64,000 nucleotides of DNA from Limnephilus marmoratus (lineage: Eukaryota > Arthropoda > Insecta > Trichoptera > Limnephilidae). The position numbers were made by a program, and so were the translations under genes. The notes beneath the pieces were generated by a model that had not been told where the DNA came from, searched no databases, and was given only the letters and a program-made list of their open reading frames with translations. Positions within the stretch are counted from its first letter, which is position 1, and each line of letters opens with the position of its first letter. The stretch lies in contig OU862920.1 in assembly GCA_917880885.1 (NCBI GenBank), positions 1,736,001 through 1,800,000 of the forward strand. The letters are read 5' to 3'. Positions 1 through 10,069 of this stretch are shown here, piece after piece.

Positions 1-228
1 ATGACGATGCAGCAGTTAATAAAGCACCCCATTTGTTGCGGCGACGCCCATGGCTAGGGCTTATATCATATACTTTGTCCGCATACGCCAATACAATATC
101 TTTGGTGTGCACTGTGCACAGAATCACTCAATATATTGTGCGGTAAAGCACATAAACTAAAACCTGCCGATTATTATGTACCCAAAGCATTAATTGTTTC
201 TTTTTTTTAATTTTAATTACTTGTTTTT

Positions 229-290
229 AAATACTTGGCTAATTTATATAGCGACGTTTTTGTGAGAAATCACCTCGAGGGCGCTGATTG
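229..290 (-). repeat. CR1/L2-like LINE 3' tail fragment
   Basis: Reverse-strand copy of a short tail seen also at about 26,869-26,938 and 43,104-43,172. The shared words are a GCGCT core, a TTTTTGTGA-type segment and a TATATAAATTA end. The other copies finish in (ATT)n, as CR1/L2-type LINE tails do. Only the last 60 bases are present, so the clade is inferred. Confidence 0.5.
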
Positions 291-345
291 CAATGGCGCT
301 AATTGCACCTTTGCCATTGGTCACTCAACGATGATTCAACCCGAG

Positions 346-760
346 TGATTCGCTACGTTAACTAAAAGTTTGGTGACTTAGCAGGGGTGTTCGGCATCTT
401 GGCGAATGCGTGAATGCGTCTGCCCACCAACTGCATGGCAGACTGAATCGGGAGAGTGGTTGAAGGAGACCTCTCCAGCAGAACTCTCTCGGAACATCGC
501 CTTGCATCGCGGTAATACGGTGGATTTGTACGTTCCTGGACAAACTGACCCCCAGATTACTAACCATCAGTGCCGTAAATAGCCTTTTCTGCGCCCTGTG
601 CGAGCTTCTATAACTGCGCCCTATTTAAGTGGACCCTTCGCCTATTATACGCCATTCTTGCGCCCCCCAGAGTCTACGCCCTGTGCCTGGGCACCGGTGG
701 CACCGCCCGATTTACGGCACTGCTAACCATCCCTCATATTTTTTACTTCCCTTCCCTATA
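346..760 (+). repeat. Family A repeat (LINE-tail related), interrupted by a hAT MITE
   Basis: Family A is a repeat of about 330-460 bp found some 17 times in this window. In sense orientation it runs from a TTTGGGAGGCG-type head through a GGTTCGCTACG word to a tail of two CCTCAGGGCCT-type blocks and poly-A. This copy has the head and middle and is split at 568-722 by a MITE. The tail is lost where an inverted piece begins at 762. Confidence 0.6.
568..722. mobile_element. hAT-type MITE, 155 bp, with 8-bp target duplication
   Basis: The ends are 13-bp perfect inverted repeats, CAGTGCCGTAAAT at 568-580 and its complement at 710-722. The 8 bases CTAACCAT flank both sides (560-567 and 723-730). 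A CAGTG-type terminus with an 8-bp duplication is the hAT signature. There is no coding capacity, so it must be mobilised in trans. Removing it restores continuity of the family A repeat around it. Confidence 0.88.
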
Positions 761-761
761 G

Positions 762-836
762 TAGCATAACCACTTGAGGTAACGTACTGCAGAGGTGTTG
801 GTTATCTAATAATGGTTCCCGGGGCAGCGGTACCCA
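762..836 (-). repeat. Family A head fragment, inverted
   Basis: Reverse-strand copy of the first 75 bases of family A, ending at the GGTACCC-type head. It sits directly against the plus-strand copy at 346-760, so the two form an inverted pair. Confidence 0.55.
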
Positions 837-1110
837 ATTTGCCAAAGAAGGCTTTTCTAGTGGTCTTCTGTGTTCCATGATTATGAAGGACATTTTTCAA
901 AGATAAATAGTTGATTCAGTAGAGGAAGGCTTAAAATAATTATAATGAAACAGTTTAAAATTTAAATATAAATTATTAGAACAGAACAATTTTAGTACAA
1001 TATCGATGTTTATCAATAAATATCGTATATATGAATACATGATATGTTTTAATGATATATCATTAAAATCAGTAAATCGATTCAGTAGTGGAAGACTTAA
1101 AAACAGTCCT

Positions 1111-1438
1111 ACAAAAAAAAACGAGTGCTTTAGACCACACGACTGAAGTAAAACTTCACTAACTTATAAAAGAAGAGAGAAAGAAAATGTGCGCGCGCAC
1201 TGCTCTCTCTTGCTCCTACAGTGATTCAGACAATAGGCCTGCACTGTGTCGATACACGAAACGTAACTGGCTATGAGAGAAAGAGAGAAAGAAAATGTGT
1301 GCTCGCACCTCTCTCTTTCAATCTTCACTAACTTATATCTCCCTCTCAACTTCCGTTCGCCTCGCCCGATCACACTTTTCACGCATTCACCAGCTTACTC
1401 CCCAAGTCAAGCGTGCGTAAAGAAGTTTTACTTCAAAA
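1111..1438 (+). repeat. Family B TIR element, copy 1
   Basis: Family B has four longer copies here (1,111; 14,604; 23,050; 62,735) and a remnant around the hexamer array. It starts with CGAGTG(TG)CTTTAGACC, has a TGAAGTAAAACTTC terminal repeat mirrored by GAAGTTTTACTTCA at the end, and contains two purine-rich GAGAGAAAGAAAATGTG blocks each followed by TCTCTCTTGC. No protein is encoded. It is probably a non-autonomous DNA element. Confidence 0.6.
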
Positions 1439-1536
1439 CCCTCCACACAGCATCCCCTAAGATGACATTGGCCTTATTTACATAGGAAATTATTTACCTC
1501 AGGGCCTCGTGTGTGGAGATAAAATGTAAAAAAGAA
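1436..1536 (+). repeat. Family A / CR1 LINE 3' tail, plus strand
   Basis: Contains the CCCTCCACACAGCATCCCC start of the shared tail, the ATGACATTGGCC word and a short A-rich end at about 1,525. It abuts the family B copy. Confidence 0.6.
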
Positions 1537-1570
1537 ACAATAATATTTTTTTGTTAAAATATTACATCAT

Positions 1571-1733
1571 AGGGAACGTACCCATACTACGTGACCAACC
1601 TTTTGCAATTTTTAACCCCCCCCCCCCGGTGACCAAAATCCTAAGCAACCCGCCGCTCATTTGTATGGAGCGTGACATTTTGAAGACCCCCCCCCCTCCC
1701 CTAAACGTGTCACGTAGTATGGGTACGTTCCCT
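1571..1733. mobile_element. MITE with 25-bp perfect TIRs, copy 1
   Basis: Both ends carry the same inverted repeat of about 25 bp, starting AGGGAACGTACCCATACTAC. The interior holds long C-runs and no ORF of substance. Two more copies lie at 54,171-54,328 and 54,375-54,537. The flanks suggest TA or TAA as target, which would fit Tc1/mariner or PIF/Harbinger; three copies do not settle it. Confidence 0.82.
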
Positions 1734-1898
1734 AAGACAGATAGCTATCTACTTTATGGTTTGTTTGATACCTTCACACACTGAGCAACCAAAATTTGAA
1801 AATGGCTCTTAAATTAACACGAGTTATCCGTTCGGGAAGAAGTTTCCGACATTTTTTTCCATATACAACAAGTTAAACCAAACAACCGTTTCGGAATC

Positions 1899-2006
1899 AG
1901 GAGCACAGAAGTTGACAAAGTAATTATTTCATGATATTTGTGTAAATTTAATTCAAATTCGCGTTATTTTTTCCTGTATTTTTACTCTTTCGACTTCTGC
2001 GCTCCT
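1899..2006. mobile_element. Short TIR element D, copy 1
   Basis: A 108-bp element with ends AGGAGCACAGAAGTTGA and the complement of TCGACTTCTGCGCTCCT, 15-16 of 17 matching. A second copy lies at 2,611-2,728. The following bases (GTAGC-AGGAACAAATTCTTC) are shared by both copies, so the two belong to a larger duplication. Confidence 0.6.
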
Positions 2007-2084
2007 AGTAGCTAGGAACAAATTCTTCGGCAAAGAAGTAGGAAAAATATAAAACAAATAAATACCATTTTCACTAGTGTTTTC

Positions 2085-2360
2085 GCCACGTTTGGCGACT
2101 TAGCAGTATTGCCCGGGTGAGGTGTGTTCAGGTCTTGGCGGCGGATGCGCATACTCACCAGCTGCGTGGTGGACCGGATTGGGAAAGAGAGAGACTCATT
2201 GACCTCTTTAAGGAGTCTCTTTGACCACTCCAGCTGTTCTCTCTCGACCCATCGCTCCGTTCATTCATACTTCCGTCACTGCTGCACTAACCCCAGATTC
2301 CTACACATCCCTTACCTTTTCCTTCGCAGGACCTCTCTAAGATGACATTGGCCCTATTTC
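2085..2360 (+). repeat. Family A repeat, copy 2
   Basis: Plus-strand copy from the CACGTTTGGCGACTTAGCAG word to the ATGACATTGGCCCTATTTC part of the tail. The final A-rich end is missing. Confidence 0.6.
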
Positions 2361-2394
2361 AATAAATGTATACATAATGACAAAAAACAGAGCG

Positions 2395-2570
2395 CAATTC
2401 ACACGCGGTAGAAGTGAAACATTTAGAATGCTAAAGTAGAAAGATTTGGGAGGCTACGAAGCACCGCACAAAGAGGAGACCGATTATATCTCATTCTCTC
2501 GTAGGCTTCCCATGTGTTTTGTCTCTATTTAATATAGTTTCCGTTTCATCTTCAAATCACAACGCTTCGA
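2395..2570 (+). repeat. Family C repeat, copy 1
   Basis: Family C begins CACACGCGGTAGAAGTGAAA and ends near CGTTTCATC-(G)AGTTTCAAATC-ACAACG, with a GGGAGGCTACGAAGCACCGC core. Other copies lie at 20,505; 37,090; 38,505; 46,530; 48,418 and 54,625. The termini resemble those of families B and L. Confidence 0.6.
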
Positions 2571-2610
2571 GGCAATATTTTTAGTTCCTAGAACAAACCC
2601 AAACAATATC

Positions 2611-2728
2611 AGGAGCACAGAAGTTGACAGAGTAATTATTTCATAATATTTATGTAGTTTGAAAGGAATTTAATTCAAATTCACGTGTTATTTTTCCTGT
2701 GTTTTTACTTTTTCGATTTCTGCGCTCC
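2611..2728. mobile_element. Short TIR element D, copy 2
   Basis: Same ends as the copy at 1,899-2,006 with a decayed right end (GCGCTCCGG). The next 60 bases also match what follows copy 1, up to a truncated family A copy. Confidence 0.55.
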
Positions 2729-2784
2729 GGGTAGCCAGGAACAAATTCTTCGGCAAAGCAGTAGGAAAAATGTTTTGACATCAC

Positions 2785-2890
2785 AACCTAGCGTGTTGCC
2801 CGGGTTCAATGGGTGATGTGTGTTCGGGTCTTGGCGACGGATGCGCCTGCTCACCAGCTGCGTGGCGGGCCGGATTGGGAGCGGTTGGTT
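2785..2890 (+). repeat. Family A repeat, truncated copy 3
   Basis: Matches family A from GTTGCCCGGGTTCA to the GGCGGGCCGGATTGGGA word, then breaks off into family B sequence just ahead of the hexamer array. Confidence 0.55.
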
Positions 2891-2907
2891 AAATTTATAT
2901 CTCCCTC

Positions 2908-3869
2908 TTATCCTTATTCTCATTATCCTCATCCTTATCCTTAATCTTATCCTTATCCTTATCCTTATCCTTATCCTTATCCTTATCCTTATCCTTATCC
3001 TTATCCTTATCCTTATCCTTATCCTTATCCTTATCCTTATCCTTATCCTTATCCTTATCCTTATCCTTATCCTTATCCTTATCCTTATCCTTATCCTTAT
3101 CCTTATCCTTATCCTTATCCTTATCCTTATCCTTATCCTTATCCTTATCCTTATCCTTATCCTTATCCTTATCCTTATCCTTATCCTTATCCTTATCCTT
3201 ATCCTTATCCTTATCCTTATCCTTATCCTTATCCTTATCCTTATCCTTATCCTTATCCTTATCCTTATCCTTATCCTTATCCTTATCCTTATCCTTATCC
3301 TTATCCTTATCCTTATCCTTATCCTTATCCTTATCCTTATCCTTATCCTTATCCTTATCCTTATCCTTATCCTTATCCTTATCCTTATCCTTATCCTTAT
3401 CCTTATCCTTATCCTTATCCTTATCCTTATCCTTATCCTTATCCTTATCCTTATCCTTATCCTTATCCTTATCCTTATCCTTATCCTTATCCTTATCCTT
3501 ATCCTTATCCTTATCCTTATCCTTATCCTTATCCTTATCCTTATCCTTATCCTTATCCTTATCCTTATCCTTATCCTTATCCTTATCCTTATCCTTATCC
3601 TTATCCTTATCCTTATCCTTATCCTTATCCTTATCCTTATCCTTATCCTTATCCTTATCCTTATCCTTATCCTTATCCTTATCCTTATCCTTATCCTTAT
3701 CCTTATCCTTATCCTTATCCTTATCCTTATCCTTATCCTTATCCTTATCCTTATCCTTATCCTTATCCTTATCCTTATCCTTATCCTTATCCTTATCCTT
3801 ATCCTTATCCTTATCCTTATCCTTATCCTTATCCTTATCCTTATCCATATCCTTATCCTTATCCTTATC
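2908..3869. repeat. (TTATCC)n hexanucleotide array
   Basis: A perfect run of TTATCC occupies 2,947-3,846 (900 bp, about 150 units). Imperfect units extend it to 2,908 and 3,869. The left flank is TTATATCTCCCTC and the right flank ACTCCCCAAGTCAAGCG, both parts of family B, so the array grew inside a family B element. The hexamer makes long open frames on both strands (Ile-Leu, Arg-Ile, Lys-Asp repeats); these are not genes. The minus strand reads (GGATAA)n, a dense run of GATAA words. Confidence 0.97.
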
Positions 3870-4026
3870 ACTCCCCAAGTCAAGCGTGCGTAAAGGCCCG
3901 ACCGTTCGCCTCACCCAATCACCCGGGTCATCGATTTCCGTTCGCTTAAAATGTATATATATCCTTTTTCGTAAAGCATTCACAATTTACCCCCTTGTCG
4001 AGCGTGCATAAAGAAGTTTTACTTCA
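3870..4026 (+). repeat. Family B 3' portions flanking the hexamer array
   Basis: ACTCCCCAAGTCAAGCGTGC at 3,870 and a second, more decayed end at about 3,985-4,025 (GTCGAGCGTGCATAAAGAAG) are both family B 3' ends. Two truncated copies lie head to tail. Confidence 0.55.
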
Positions 4027-4105
4027 AAAACATTTTAAATTGAACAAATAAAAGCAATAATTACCTATCTCTATTCAAATAGTTACAATTTTCTTACAAA
4101 ATTAA

Positions 4106-4948
4106 GGGGGAAGTTTGGTCCGGCCGATCCAAAAAATCCACTTTTTTTGTTGTTGGCTAAAAATCTTTCTATATGTGTGGAGAATACATTCTCAAAGATA
4201 CAGCATCAAATTTGACTTTTAAATATAGTTAGACGCGGGGCGCGCCAAGTAGGTAAACCGGAAAACGGAGCGGCCCGGTTACAAGTAAAAACTTTTTCTT
4301 TTTTTAAAGAAAGAGAAACATTACCGGTTTACGAATAACCCAACAATGTTTGAAAATCTCCTACTACCACCGCACTAAGCAGAAAATGTTGCTTGTATCG
4401 GATGGAGAACTTGGCCTGCCGATGCGCCGACGCCCAAATGCGATGCCCACTCAGCCACTGACCGGTGCTGTCTTTAAATGTGTTTTTCTCAAAACCACGT
4501 TTTTCAGGGTGGCTGGAATTATAGCTCATCCAGTTTTTATCAGATTCACTTCATTCAAAGTTTAAATTAGCAACCTAGAACTTGAACCTCGAATTAGGAA
4601 AATTTATTATTTTGGGAAAAAGTTATTTAAAAAAATTTTTTTTTCACCAATTTTCCATTCTTGCAAACAATTTTTTTTTGCTTATTGAGGTACATGCGCA
4701 AGCGACATTCATAATATAAGTTTTTTTTTTAATTTCTTGTTTCAGATAATTCCCAAAGGCTCCAGGATCCAGGATTACAGTCGATTTAGTCGGACCCTCC
4801 GCTTGCGGCCGCTATATCTGCATACATAGATATTCAAGTAAAATTTTCAAGTGTTTTTTTCTTGTTCAAATGTACCTTTATTGTTCATATAAATTATATC
4901 TTTGAAAAAACGCATTGGAAAAAACATTCGGCTGGACTACACTTCCCC
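4106..4948. mobile_element. TTAA-flanked TIR element, 843 bp
   Basis: TTAA lies at 4,102-4,105 and 4,949-4,952. The termini inside it are imperfect inverted repeats, GGGGGAAGTTTGGTCCGGCC at the left and, read inward, GGGGAAGTGTAGTCCAGCC at the right. A TTAA target and G-rich ends suggest a piggyBac-like non-autonomous element. No transposase is visible. A SINE is nested inside on the minus strand. Confidence 0.7.
4295..4472 (-). mobile_element. tRNA-derived SINE, family E, copy 1
   Basis: In sense (minus) orientation it starts ACCGGTCAGTGGCTGAGTGG, which includes an A-box-like word, passes a TGGTGGTAGTAGGAGATTTT body and the GTTGGGTTATTCGTAA word, and ends TTTCTTTAAAAAAAG. Copies 2 and 3 (45,731; 62,532) keep the B-box GTTCGAATCC / GTTCGATTCC; here that box is degraded. 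It is nested in the TTAA element. Confidence 0.7.
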
Positions 4949-5019
4949 TTAAACAGCTTGCTGCTGGGTTGTCATATATATTTTTGACGTGAAACTTCCT
5001 TAGCCCCGTTAGCGATTCG

Positions 5020-5205
5020 GAATTCATCAAGGCTCCTATTGGTGGAGATATAAAACGGAAACGACGCGAGCTTTGCGCTCATCATTCTGGTCTGCGCTTT
5101 GATTATGACCTCAATTTTCAAGGCTCCTTGGTTCGTCACAGTTTAAGATTGTTTTGGTAAAGTTTCGCTTCTACCGCGTGTTAACTGCACTCGATTTTTT
5201 CTTTT
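5020..5205 (-). repeat. Family L repeat, copy 1
   Basis: Reverse-strand copy of a family with a GCAGTTAACACGCGGTAGAA start, a GGAGCCTTGAAAA-type word and a CCAATAGGAG-type CCAAT segment. Better copies are at 40,083 and 40,612. Confidence 0.5.
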
Positions 5206-5510
5206 CATTTCGTTAACATTTCAAAAACAAACACGTTCGGAAATAAAAAAAGTTTTTAGTGAACTAATGAGATGTGATATAAGACATGCACAATCAAAAG
5301 AGATTTTAAGGCATTGCATAATATTTTAGCTGATGTTTTTTTGTAGGTAAACAACTTTTGAATTAATAAAATACCCTTTTTATTGCCGACAAGTATAATA
5401 AATCGCTATTCTGATTAAAGGGTCAAAAAGTGTTCACAAAAAAAGTGAACAGAACGCTCTTCGTCCTAAAATTGTGTCACGTATGAAAATTAATGAATTA
5501 ATTAAAACAA

Positions 5511-5551
5511 TCACCAGTCACCAGTCACCAGTCATCAGTCACCAGTCACCG
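5511..5551 (+). repeat. (CACCAGT)n heptamer microsatellite
   Basis: About six consecutive heptamers, one changed to CATCAGT, ending at CACCGGG. Confidence 0.9.
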
Positions 5552-5929
5552 GGTAACCTGAATAACAAAACGAAAACAAGTATCTACCGACAAAAAAATT
5601 CAGACTTATGTTTTAATGGAAGATGGAAGCACTCACAAAAACTACCGAAATAGATTCACAAAATCCAATATAAGTGTTGACCAACAACAGCTGCTAAAAT
5701 CAATGTTGTTTTTGTCTGTCCCACCACTGCCTTATAAATAAGGCGAGATAAATGGCCTTGTGGAAAGTAGTGCACATCGAGGACAGTAGTTTATGAATGG
5801 AGGGGTATGGAAGGGTAGTGTTTTCTACGTCTTGTACATATCGTCACTTTGGTTGGACAGGATTCTAACTTCACTTTACTTTGTTCTGAGAGGAGTCAAA
5901 ATCCGCAAAGATGATTTTTCATAATATAT

Positions 5930-6950
5930 TTATCGATTTCAAATTTTGAGGTTGATTCTTGCTTAAAGTACTCTAGTTTAAGAGAGAATAACCAGACACA
6001 ACCGGAAATATTTCATTTTTAAATCAAATTCTAGAGGTTTCGGCTCTTTTCTACAAAAACATACAATTATTGATTTAGAAAGATTGTTATTTTATCTAGT
6101 AAAATTATGTTTTAAATTTTGAAAAACATGTTTAATTTTATTTTAATAAAGTTATACCGTTGGTCATTGGCAGATTTGTTAAATTTTAAAACAAAATATT
6201 GAATTATACAACACACATTTCAAATCATATACAGTAAAATAAATCAATATCTAGGAATGTTACTTTTCAGAATTTTTATTTTAGTTAAGGCACCGCAACC
6301 GGGCTTAAAAAGAAGAAGATTGAGAGATATGAAATTACGAATGTAAGAGGAGCGCGCTAGTTTTTAAAGCGACAAAATCGATGCGAAAATTGTGAAAATG
6401 TTTAATAAAACACGACTCGTTTAAAATAGAGCAAAAATCTCGCGGGGGTTGTCTTAAACAGCATTTAAAGAAACACTGTGAATATGTAAATTCATACATA
6501 TAACTTGTAAAATAACTGAAACAAACATGTTTATAATAATTTTTGGAGCATATTTTGCGATTTTTTTCTATCGAGGGAATTTTATATAATTTGCGTTTCG
6601 GCGCGGGGAATGTCAAGAATAACATATATATTTTTGAGCTTTAAAACTTAACGTGTTTAAGGGAGAACTGTAAGAAATCGGTAGAAATTCGGGTAGCAGC
6701 CGCGGCGCCTTAAATAAGAATTCTAAAAAAAATCCATGCACTTGTTTTGTAACGAAAATACTTCATTTATCTATTTATTTATTTACAATCTTACTAACTA
6801 TTATATTTCAGATTTTTTAATGCATTTACTTTGATAAGACATTATTGAAAAATTATATATACTTATCAAAAAATACTTACAAAAAGTACGTCGTTTTATC
6901 ATCACGCGTTTGAGTATTTTTTTTGCTAATTGAATGTAGGTACAAATTAA
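5930..6950 (+). repeat. Dispersed repeat N, copy 1 (MITE-interrupted)
   Basis: Aligns by eye with 8,325-9,010 (same strand) and 13,795-14,605 (opposite strand) over words such as ATTTCATTTTTAAATCA, GACATTATTGAAAAATT and TTTTATCATCACGC. A TTAA MITE interrupts this copy at 6,289-6,709 while copy 2 has the empty site. No ORF longer than about 100 codons is found and the mechanism is unknown. Confidence 0.7.
6289..6709. mobile_element. TTAA-type MITE, 421 bp, copy 1
   Basis: TTAA at 6,285-6,288 and 6,710-6,713 bound it. The ends are GGCACCGCAACCGGGC and, inward from the right, GGCGCCGCGGCTGCTACCCG. The homologous locus at about 8,645 reads TTTTAGTTTAAATGAA without the insert, which fixes the boundaries. 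An inverted second copy lies at 51,512-51,939. The chance 96-codon minus-strand ORF inside it is not a gene. Confidence 0.85.
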
Positions 6951-7122
6951 GACGAGTTCTTACCATTTCAGAACACACCTAAAGGTGCAGATAGAACCAT
7001 ATGCAACCAGCAAGGGTATGATAATTAATTGCAAAAGATTCTAACTACATTTCCTTAAAATCATTCCAAGAAAGTGCCATGTTCTAATTAAATATTTTTC
7101 TTTAAAATATTTTTGTTATTTG

Positions 7123-7215
7123 TTTTTGGGGTGTTATGCCGTGTTGCGCTACCTCCTCCTTTAGCCAACGTTTCGGACAGCGTTACAGTGTCCATCATCA
7201 GGGCAGATGTGTTGT
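7123..7215 (-). mobile_element. Penelope-like element terminus with hammerhead-like motif
   Basis: Minus-strand copy of the terminus also at 18,363-18,450. On the minus strand, CTGATGA (7,195-7,201) is followed by a hairpin GGACA...TGTCC and then GAAAC (GAAA 7,171-7,174). This order is the conserved core of the hammerhead ribozymes known from Penelope-like retroelements. Assignment to Penelope rests on the copy at 18.1-18.4 kb, where the RT is next to it. Confidence 0.7.
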
Positions 7216-7518
7216 ACTTCTTTAAAATATGTTAAACTAAAATGAAAAACAAGATTGAACCTCAAAATCAGAAATTGATAAATTATTTTTTTTTCTGTTT
7301 AATTCGTAGAACTTAATTTAATTTTTTAAAAATTAATTAGTTCTGCAAGCATTCCTTTAAAATGGCCTTTTGAGCCGAAACAGCTGTCATAAAAACAAAA
7401 AGTTAAATAATTTCAGAATTTAATAATAATTATTAAATTTTATTTAAAAAAAAGTTATTATGAGATTTATTAGATTATTATAGATTATTCGTATCTGCAA
7501 ACTTTAATACCTGAGAAC

Positions 7519-7701
7519 CAGTGGCGGTCCGTGAGTTTTCAGTGAGCTAGAGTGCTAAGATGCGCCGCATCCACATTTCAGTAAATCTTCATACAAAAAG
7601 TTGAAAAATTGAAAAAAAAAATTTTTTTTCAGCTATACAACATCAATTGAATTTTTTAATCTTAGCACTCTAGTTCACTGAAAACTCATGGACCGCCACT
7701 G
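7519..7701. mobile_element. hAT-type MITE, 183 bp
   Basis: Inverted repeats of about 42 bp with few mismatches, starting CAGTGGCGGTCCGTGAGTTT at the left. The flanking 8 bases are CTGAGAAC (7,511-7,518) and CTAAGAAC (7,702-7,709), a 7/8 target duplication. The CAGTGGCG end is typical of hAT. The interior is AT-rich and non-coding. Confidence 0.88.
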
Positions 7702-8239
7702 CTAAGAACATCGTAAGGCGAAGTTTGAACCGTATCTAACTAAAGTGACGAACTATATTGCATCTCGTAAAAACGATCAACTGTCGGATACAAAAAAAAT
7801 GGCAATTGCAAAAAGTTCAAACTGATGTTAGAACCTTGTAAAATATTGAAAGCTTTAAAAACTAGATATTAGAACTTCGCCACACAAGTATCTATGGAAA
7901 TACAACACAGATGGTTCTGAACATTATTTTGGTAAGAGAAATGAGCGAAGGAAATATTTTTTGAATACAATGATCATTTTTGAAAAAAATGTCGTTTAGA
8001 ACCTTGTCCAACTGAGAAGACAATATATAGTAATATGTTCCTACGTTGCATTCAATGTAAATGTTTTGCTTGTGTGCCTGTATAACCCCCGATGCTCTTA
8101 ATGTGTTAATTATTCAGGTAACCGTAATACAAATGGAGGTGGGTGTGATGTCGTTAGGCCATTGCTAAATAAACTAATGAATTATCGAATTACCAATGAG
8201 CGGAAGATACGCTCCATACTAATTAGTAACGCCATAATC

Positions 8240-8305
8240 ACTTGCTCCAGATGGTTGGGAGCAATTGAGACTCTTGTGCAATATTCAAATAGAAAAATTA
8301 AAAAT
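8240..8305 (+). repeat. SINE family F, 3' end only
   Basis: GGGAGCAATTGAGACTCTTG followed by an A-rich tail matches the 3' end of the full-length SINEs at 11,233 and 13,832. Confidence 0.65.
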
Positions 8306-8324
8306 ATAACATATAATTAAAAAT

Positions 8325-9010
8325 ATAACATAAAATATGGTTAAAAAATCTGATAGTGTTTAAGAGGGTGTTCAGAGAAAACCAGAAATATGTCATTTTT
8401 AAATCAGATTTTATAAATGGATATCGAAAGATTGTACTTTTTTCTAGCATTCGCATGTTTTAAATTTTGAGAAAAAATGTTTATTTTTAGTATAATAAGG
8501 TTACGCCATAGGTCGTTTGCAGTTTGTTAAATTTTCAAAAAAGATTTTGTATTATACCACACCCATTTCAAATATCATATAATCATGCAGTAAAATAAAT
8601 GAATACATTATCTGGGTATCGCATGTTTTAGAATTTTAATTTTAGTTTAAATGAAATCATTAAAAAAAATATACGTACATGTGTTTCTTGACGAAAATTG
8701 GTCCGTTTGTGTATTTATTTGCTCACTTACAAACATATATATTTCAGATTTTATTAACATTCTTATTTAACTTAGACATTATTGAAAAATGAAAAATACT
8801 TATAATCAAAAAATAACTACAAAAAGTACACTATTTTAATAGTTTTATCATCACGCCTTTCAGCATTTTTGGATGAAGGTATAAATTAAAGCTAATTTGG
8901 ATTGAAATGAATTCGATATTGAGTTATAATTTTAAAAAGCTGGTACGGAGAATAATTAATCTTTCTCATTGTAACCGCCCTGCACGATCGTAAGAACAAC
9001 TTTCGACAAA
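8325..9010 (+). repeat. Dispersed repeat N, copy 2 (empty-site copy)
   Basis: Collinear with 5,930-6,950 minus the MITE, and with 13,795-14,605 on the other strand minus the SINE. It therefore gives the pre-insertion state for two insertions. Confidence 0.7.
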
Positions 9011-9419
9011 ATGTGGATTTTCGTGCGCTGGCTGTTTAAACGCTCTTATGGTTGGAACTTTTCAAACAGCATCCCAGTTGGGAAAATGTCAAAAAGAAAA
9101 TTTACATGACTTCGAGTTTCTCTAACTGTTTTACAGTTTTTCGACCAAATTCAACCCATTTTCCAATCATCCAATTTTTTTTCCACGATCAGTAAGTTAC
9201 CTACACGAAAATCTTTCTAAACTTCACAAAACAAAATTAAAAAGATAAATTTAAAATTTAAAGAATACTTGGTTTTTACCACATTTATTTAAAAAAAAAC
9301 TATTAAAACTAATTACAATAATAGACATATACTTAAAGGTATTAATGGGCTTGATTAAAAAAAAACAAAATTTACAGAACTACTTTCATTAATATAATTA
9401 TAATGATATCACGTTGATC

Positions 9420-9690
9420 GAAAAGTCGAAAATCTTTCTCTCGACTTCAAAGAGTTCCAACCGCTCCCGTCAGGAACCAGTGTCAGGAAAGAGTTCCAAC
9501 CGCTCCCGTCAGGAACCAGTGAGACAGTGAGCATCCCCAATTGAGGTATATTGTATGGCTGAAGATAAGTGGAGAAGGGAAAGAGATGGGAAAGGAATGG
9601 ATGGGGAATTACCTGGCTACCTGAAAATGCCTCGATTGAGGGCCATAATCTCACTTGTCGGGGCAGTTGAGACTGTTGTCCCTGAGGAGG
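9420..9690 (-). mobile_element. SINE family F, 3' part, with 40-bp tandem duplication
   Basis: Minus-strand SINE F body (CCCCAATTGAGGTATATTGT word). A block of about 40 bp containing GAGTTCCAACCGCTCCCGTC is present twice in tandem at about 9,448-9,526. Confidence 0.6.
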
Positions 9691-9800
9691 CCCTTAGTAA
9701 AATAATTCCACCGCTGGCCTCCACTTAAATAAGCCCCCTTCTTTGCCCAACCTCTCATAATCTCAACCAGCCCTAACAGAAACCGTGGGCAAAACAACTC

Positions 9801-10045
9801 TTTTTTACAAAACTAGTCTCATGAGGCCCCGAGGAAAATTATTTCCCTTAGGGCCTATTTCATCTTTGGGGTTGCTGTGTTTAGGGTCTTTTTAAGGAAT
9901 GCAAGAAGCGAACATGGGTATTAAAGAGACTGATGTTTTAGGAGGGGGGAAACATAGAGACCGGCAAATGGTTCTACAGCCTGCCGGAGCTGTTGAACCC
10001 AAGAACGAGTCGTATAAGCGAGCTTTACTTATGTGACAAATGGGA
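9801..10045 (-). repeat. CR1-type LINE 3' end, truncated
   Basis: Minus-strand copy of the last 240 bases of the LINE whose coding end is seen at 15,214-15,643: it shares CCGGCAAAT-GTTCTACAG, GAGCTGTTGAAC and the CCTTAGGGCC tail block. The coding frame is decayed. Confidence 0.65.
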
Positions 10046-10069
10046 AAAATTCAATCTCTACGTATTATA

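Noticed and set aside
2705..3983. Three ORFs of 357-392 codons with Arg-Ile, Ile-Leu and Lys-Asp repeats
   Set aside because: All are translations of the TTATCC hexamer in different frames; no start context, no flanking coding sequence.
6335..6625. 96-codon ORF
   Set aside because: Lies wholly in a TTAA MITE; the inverted copy at 51.5 kb does not keep it.
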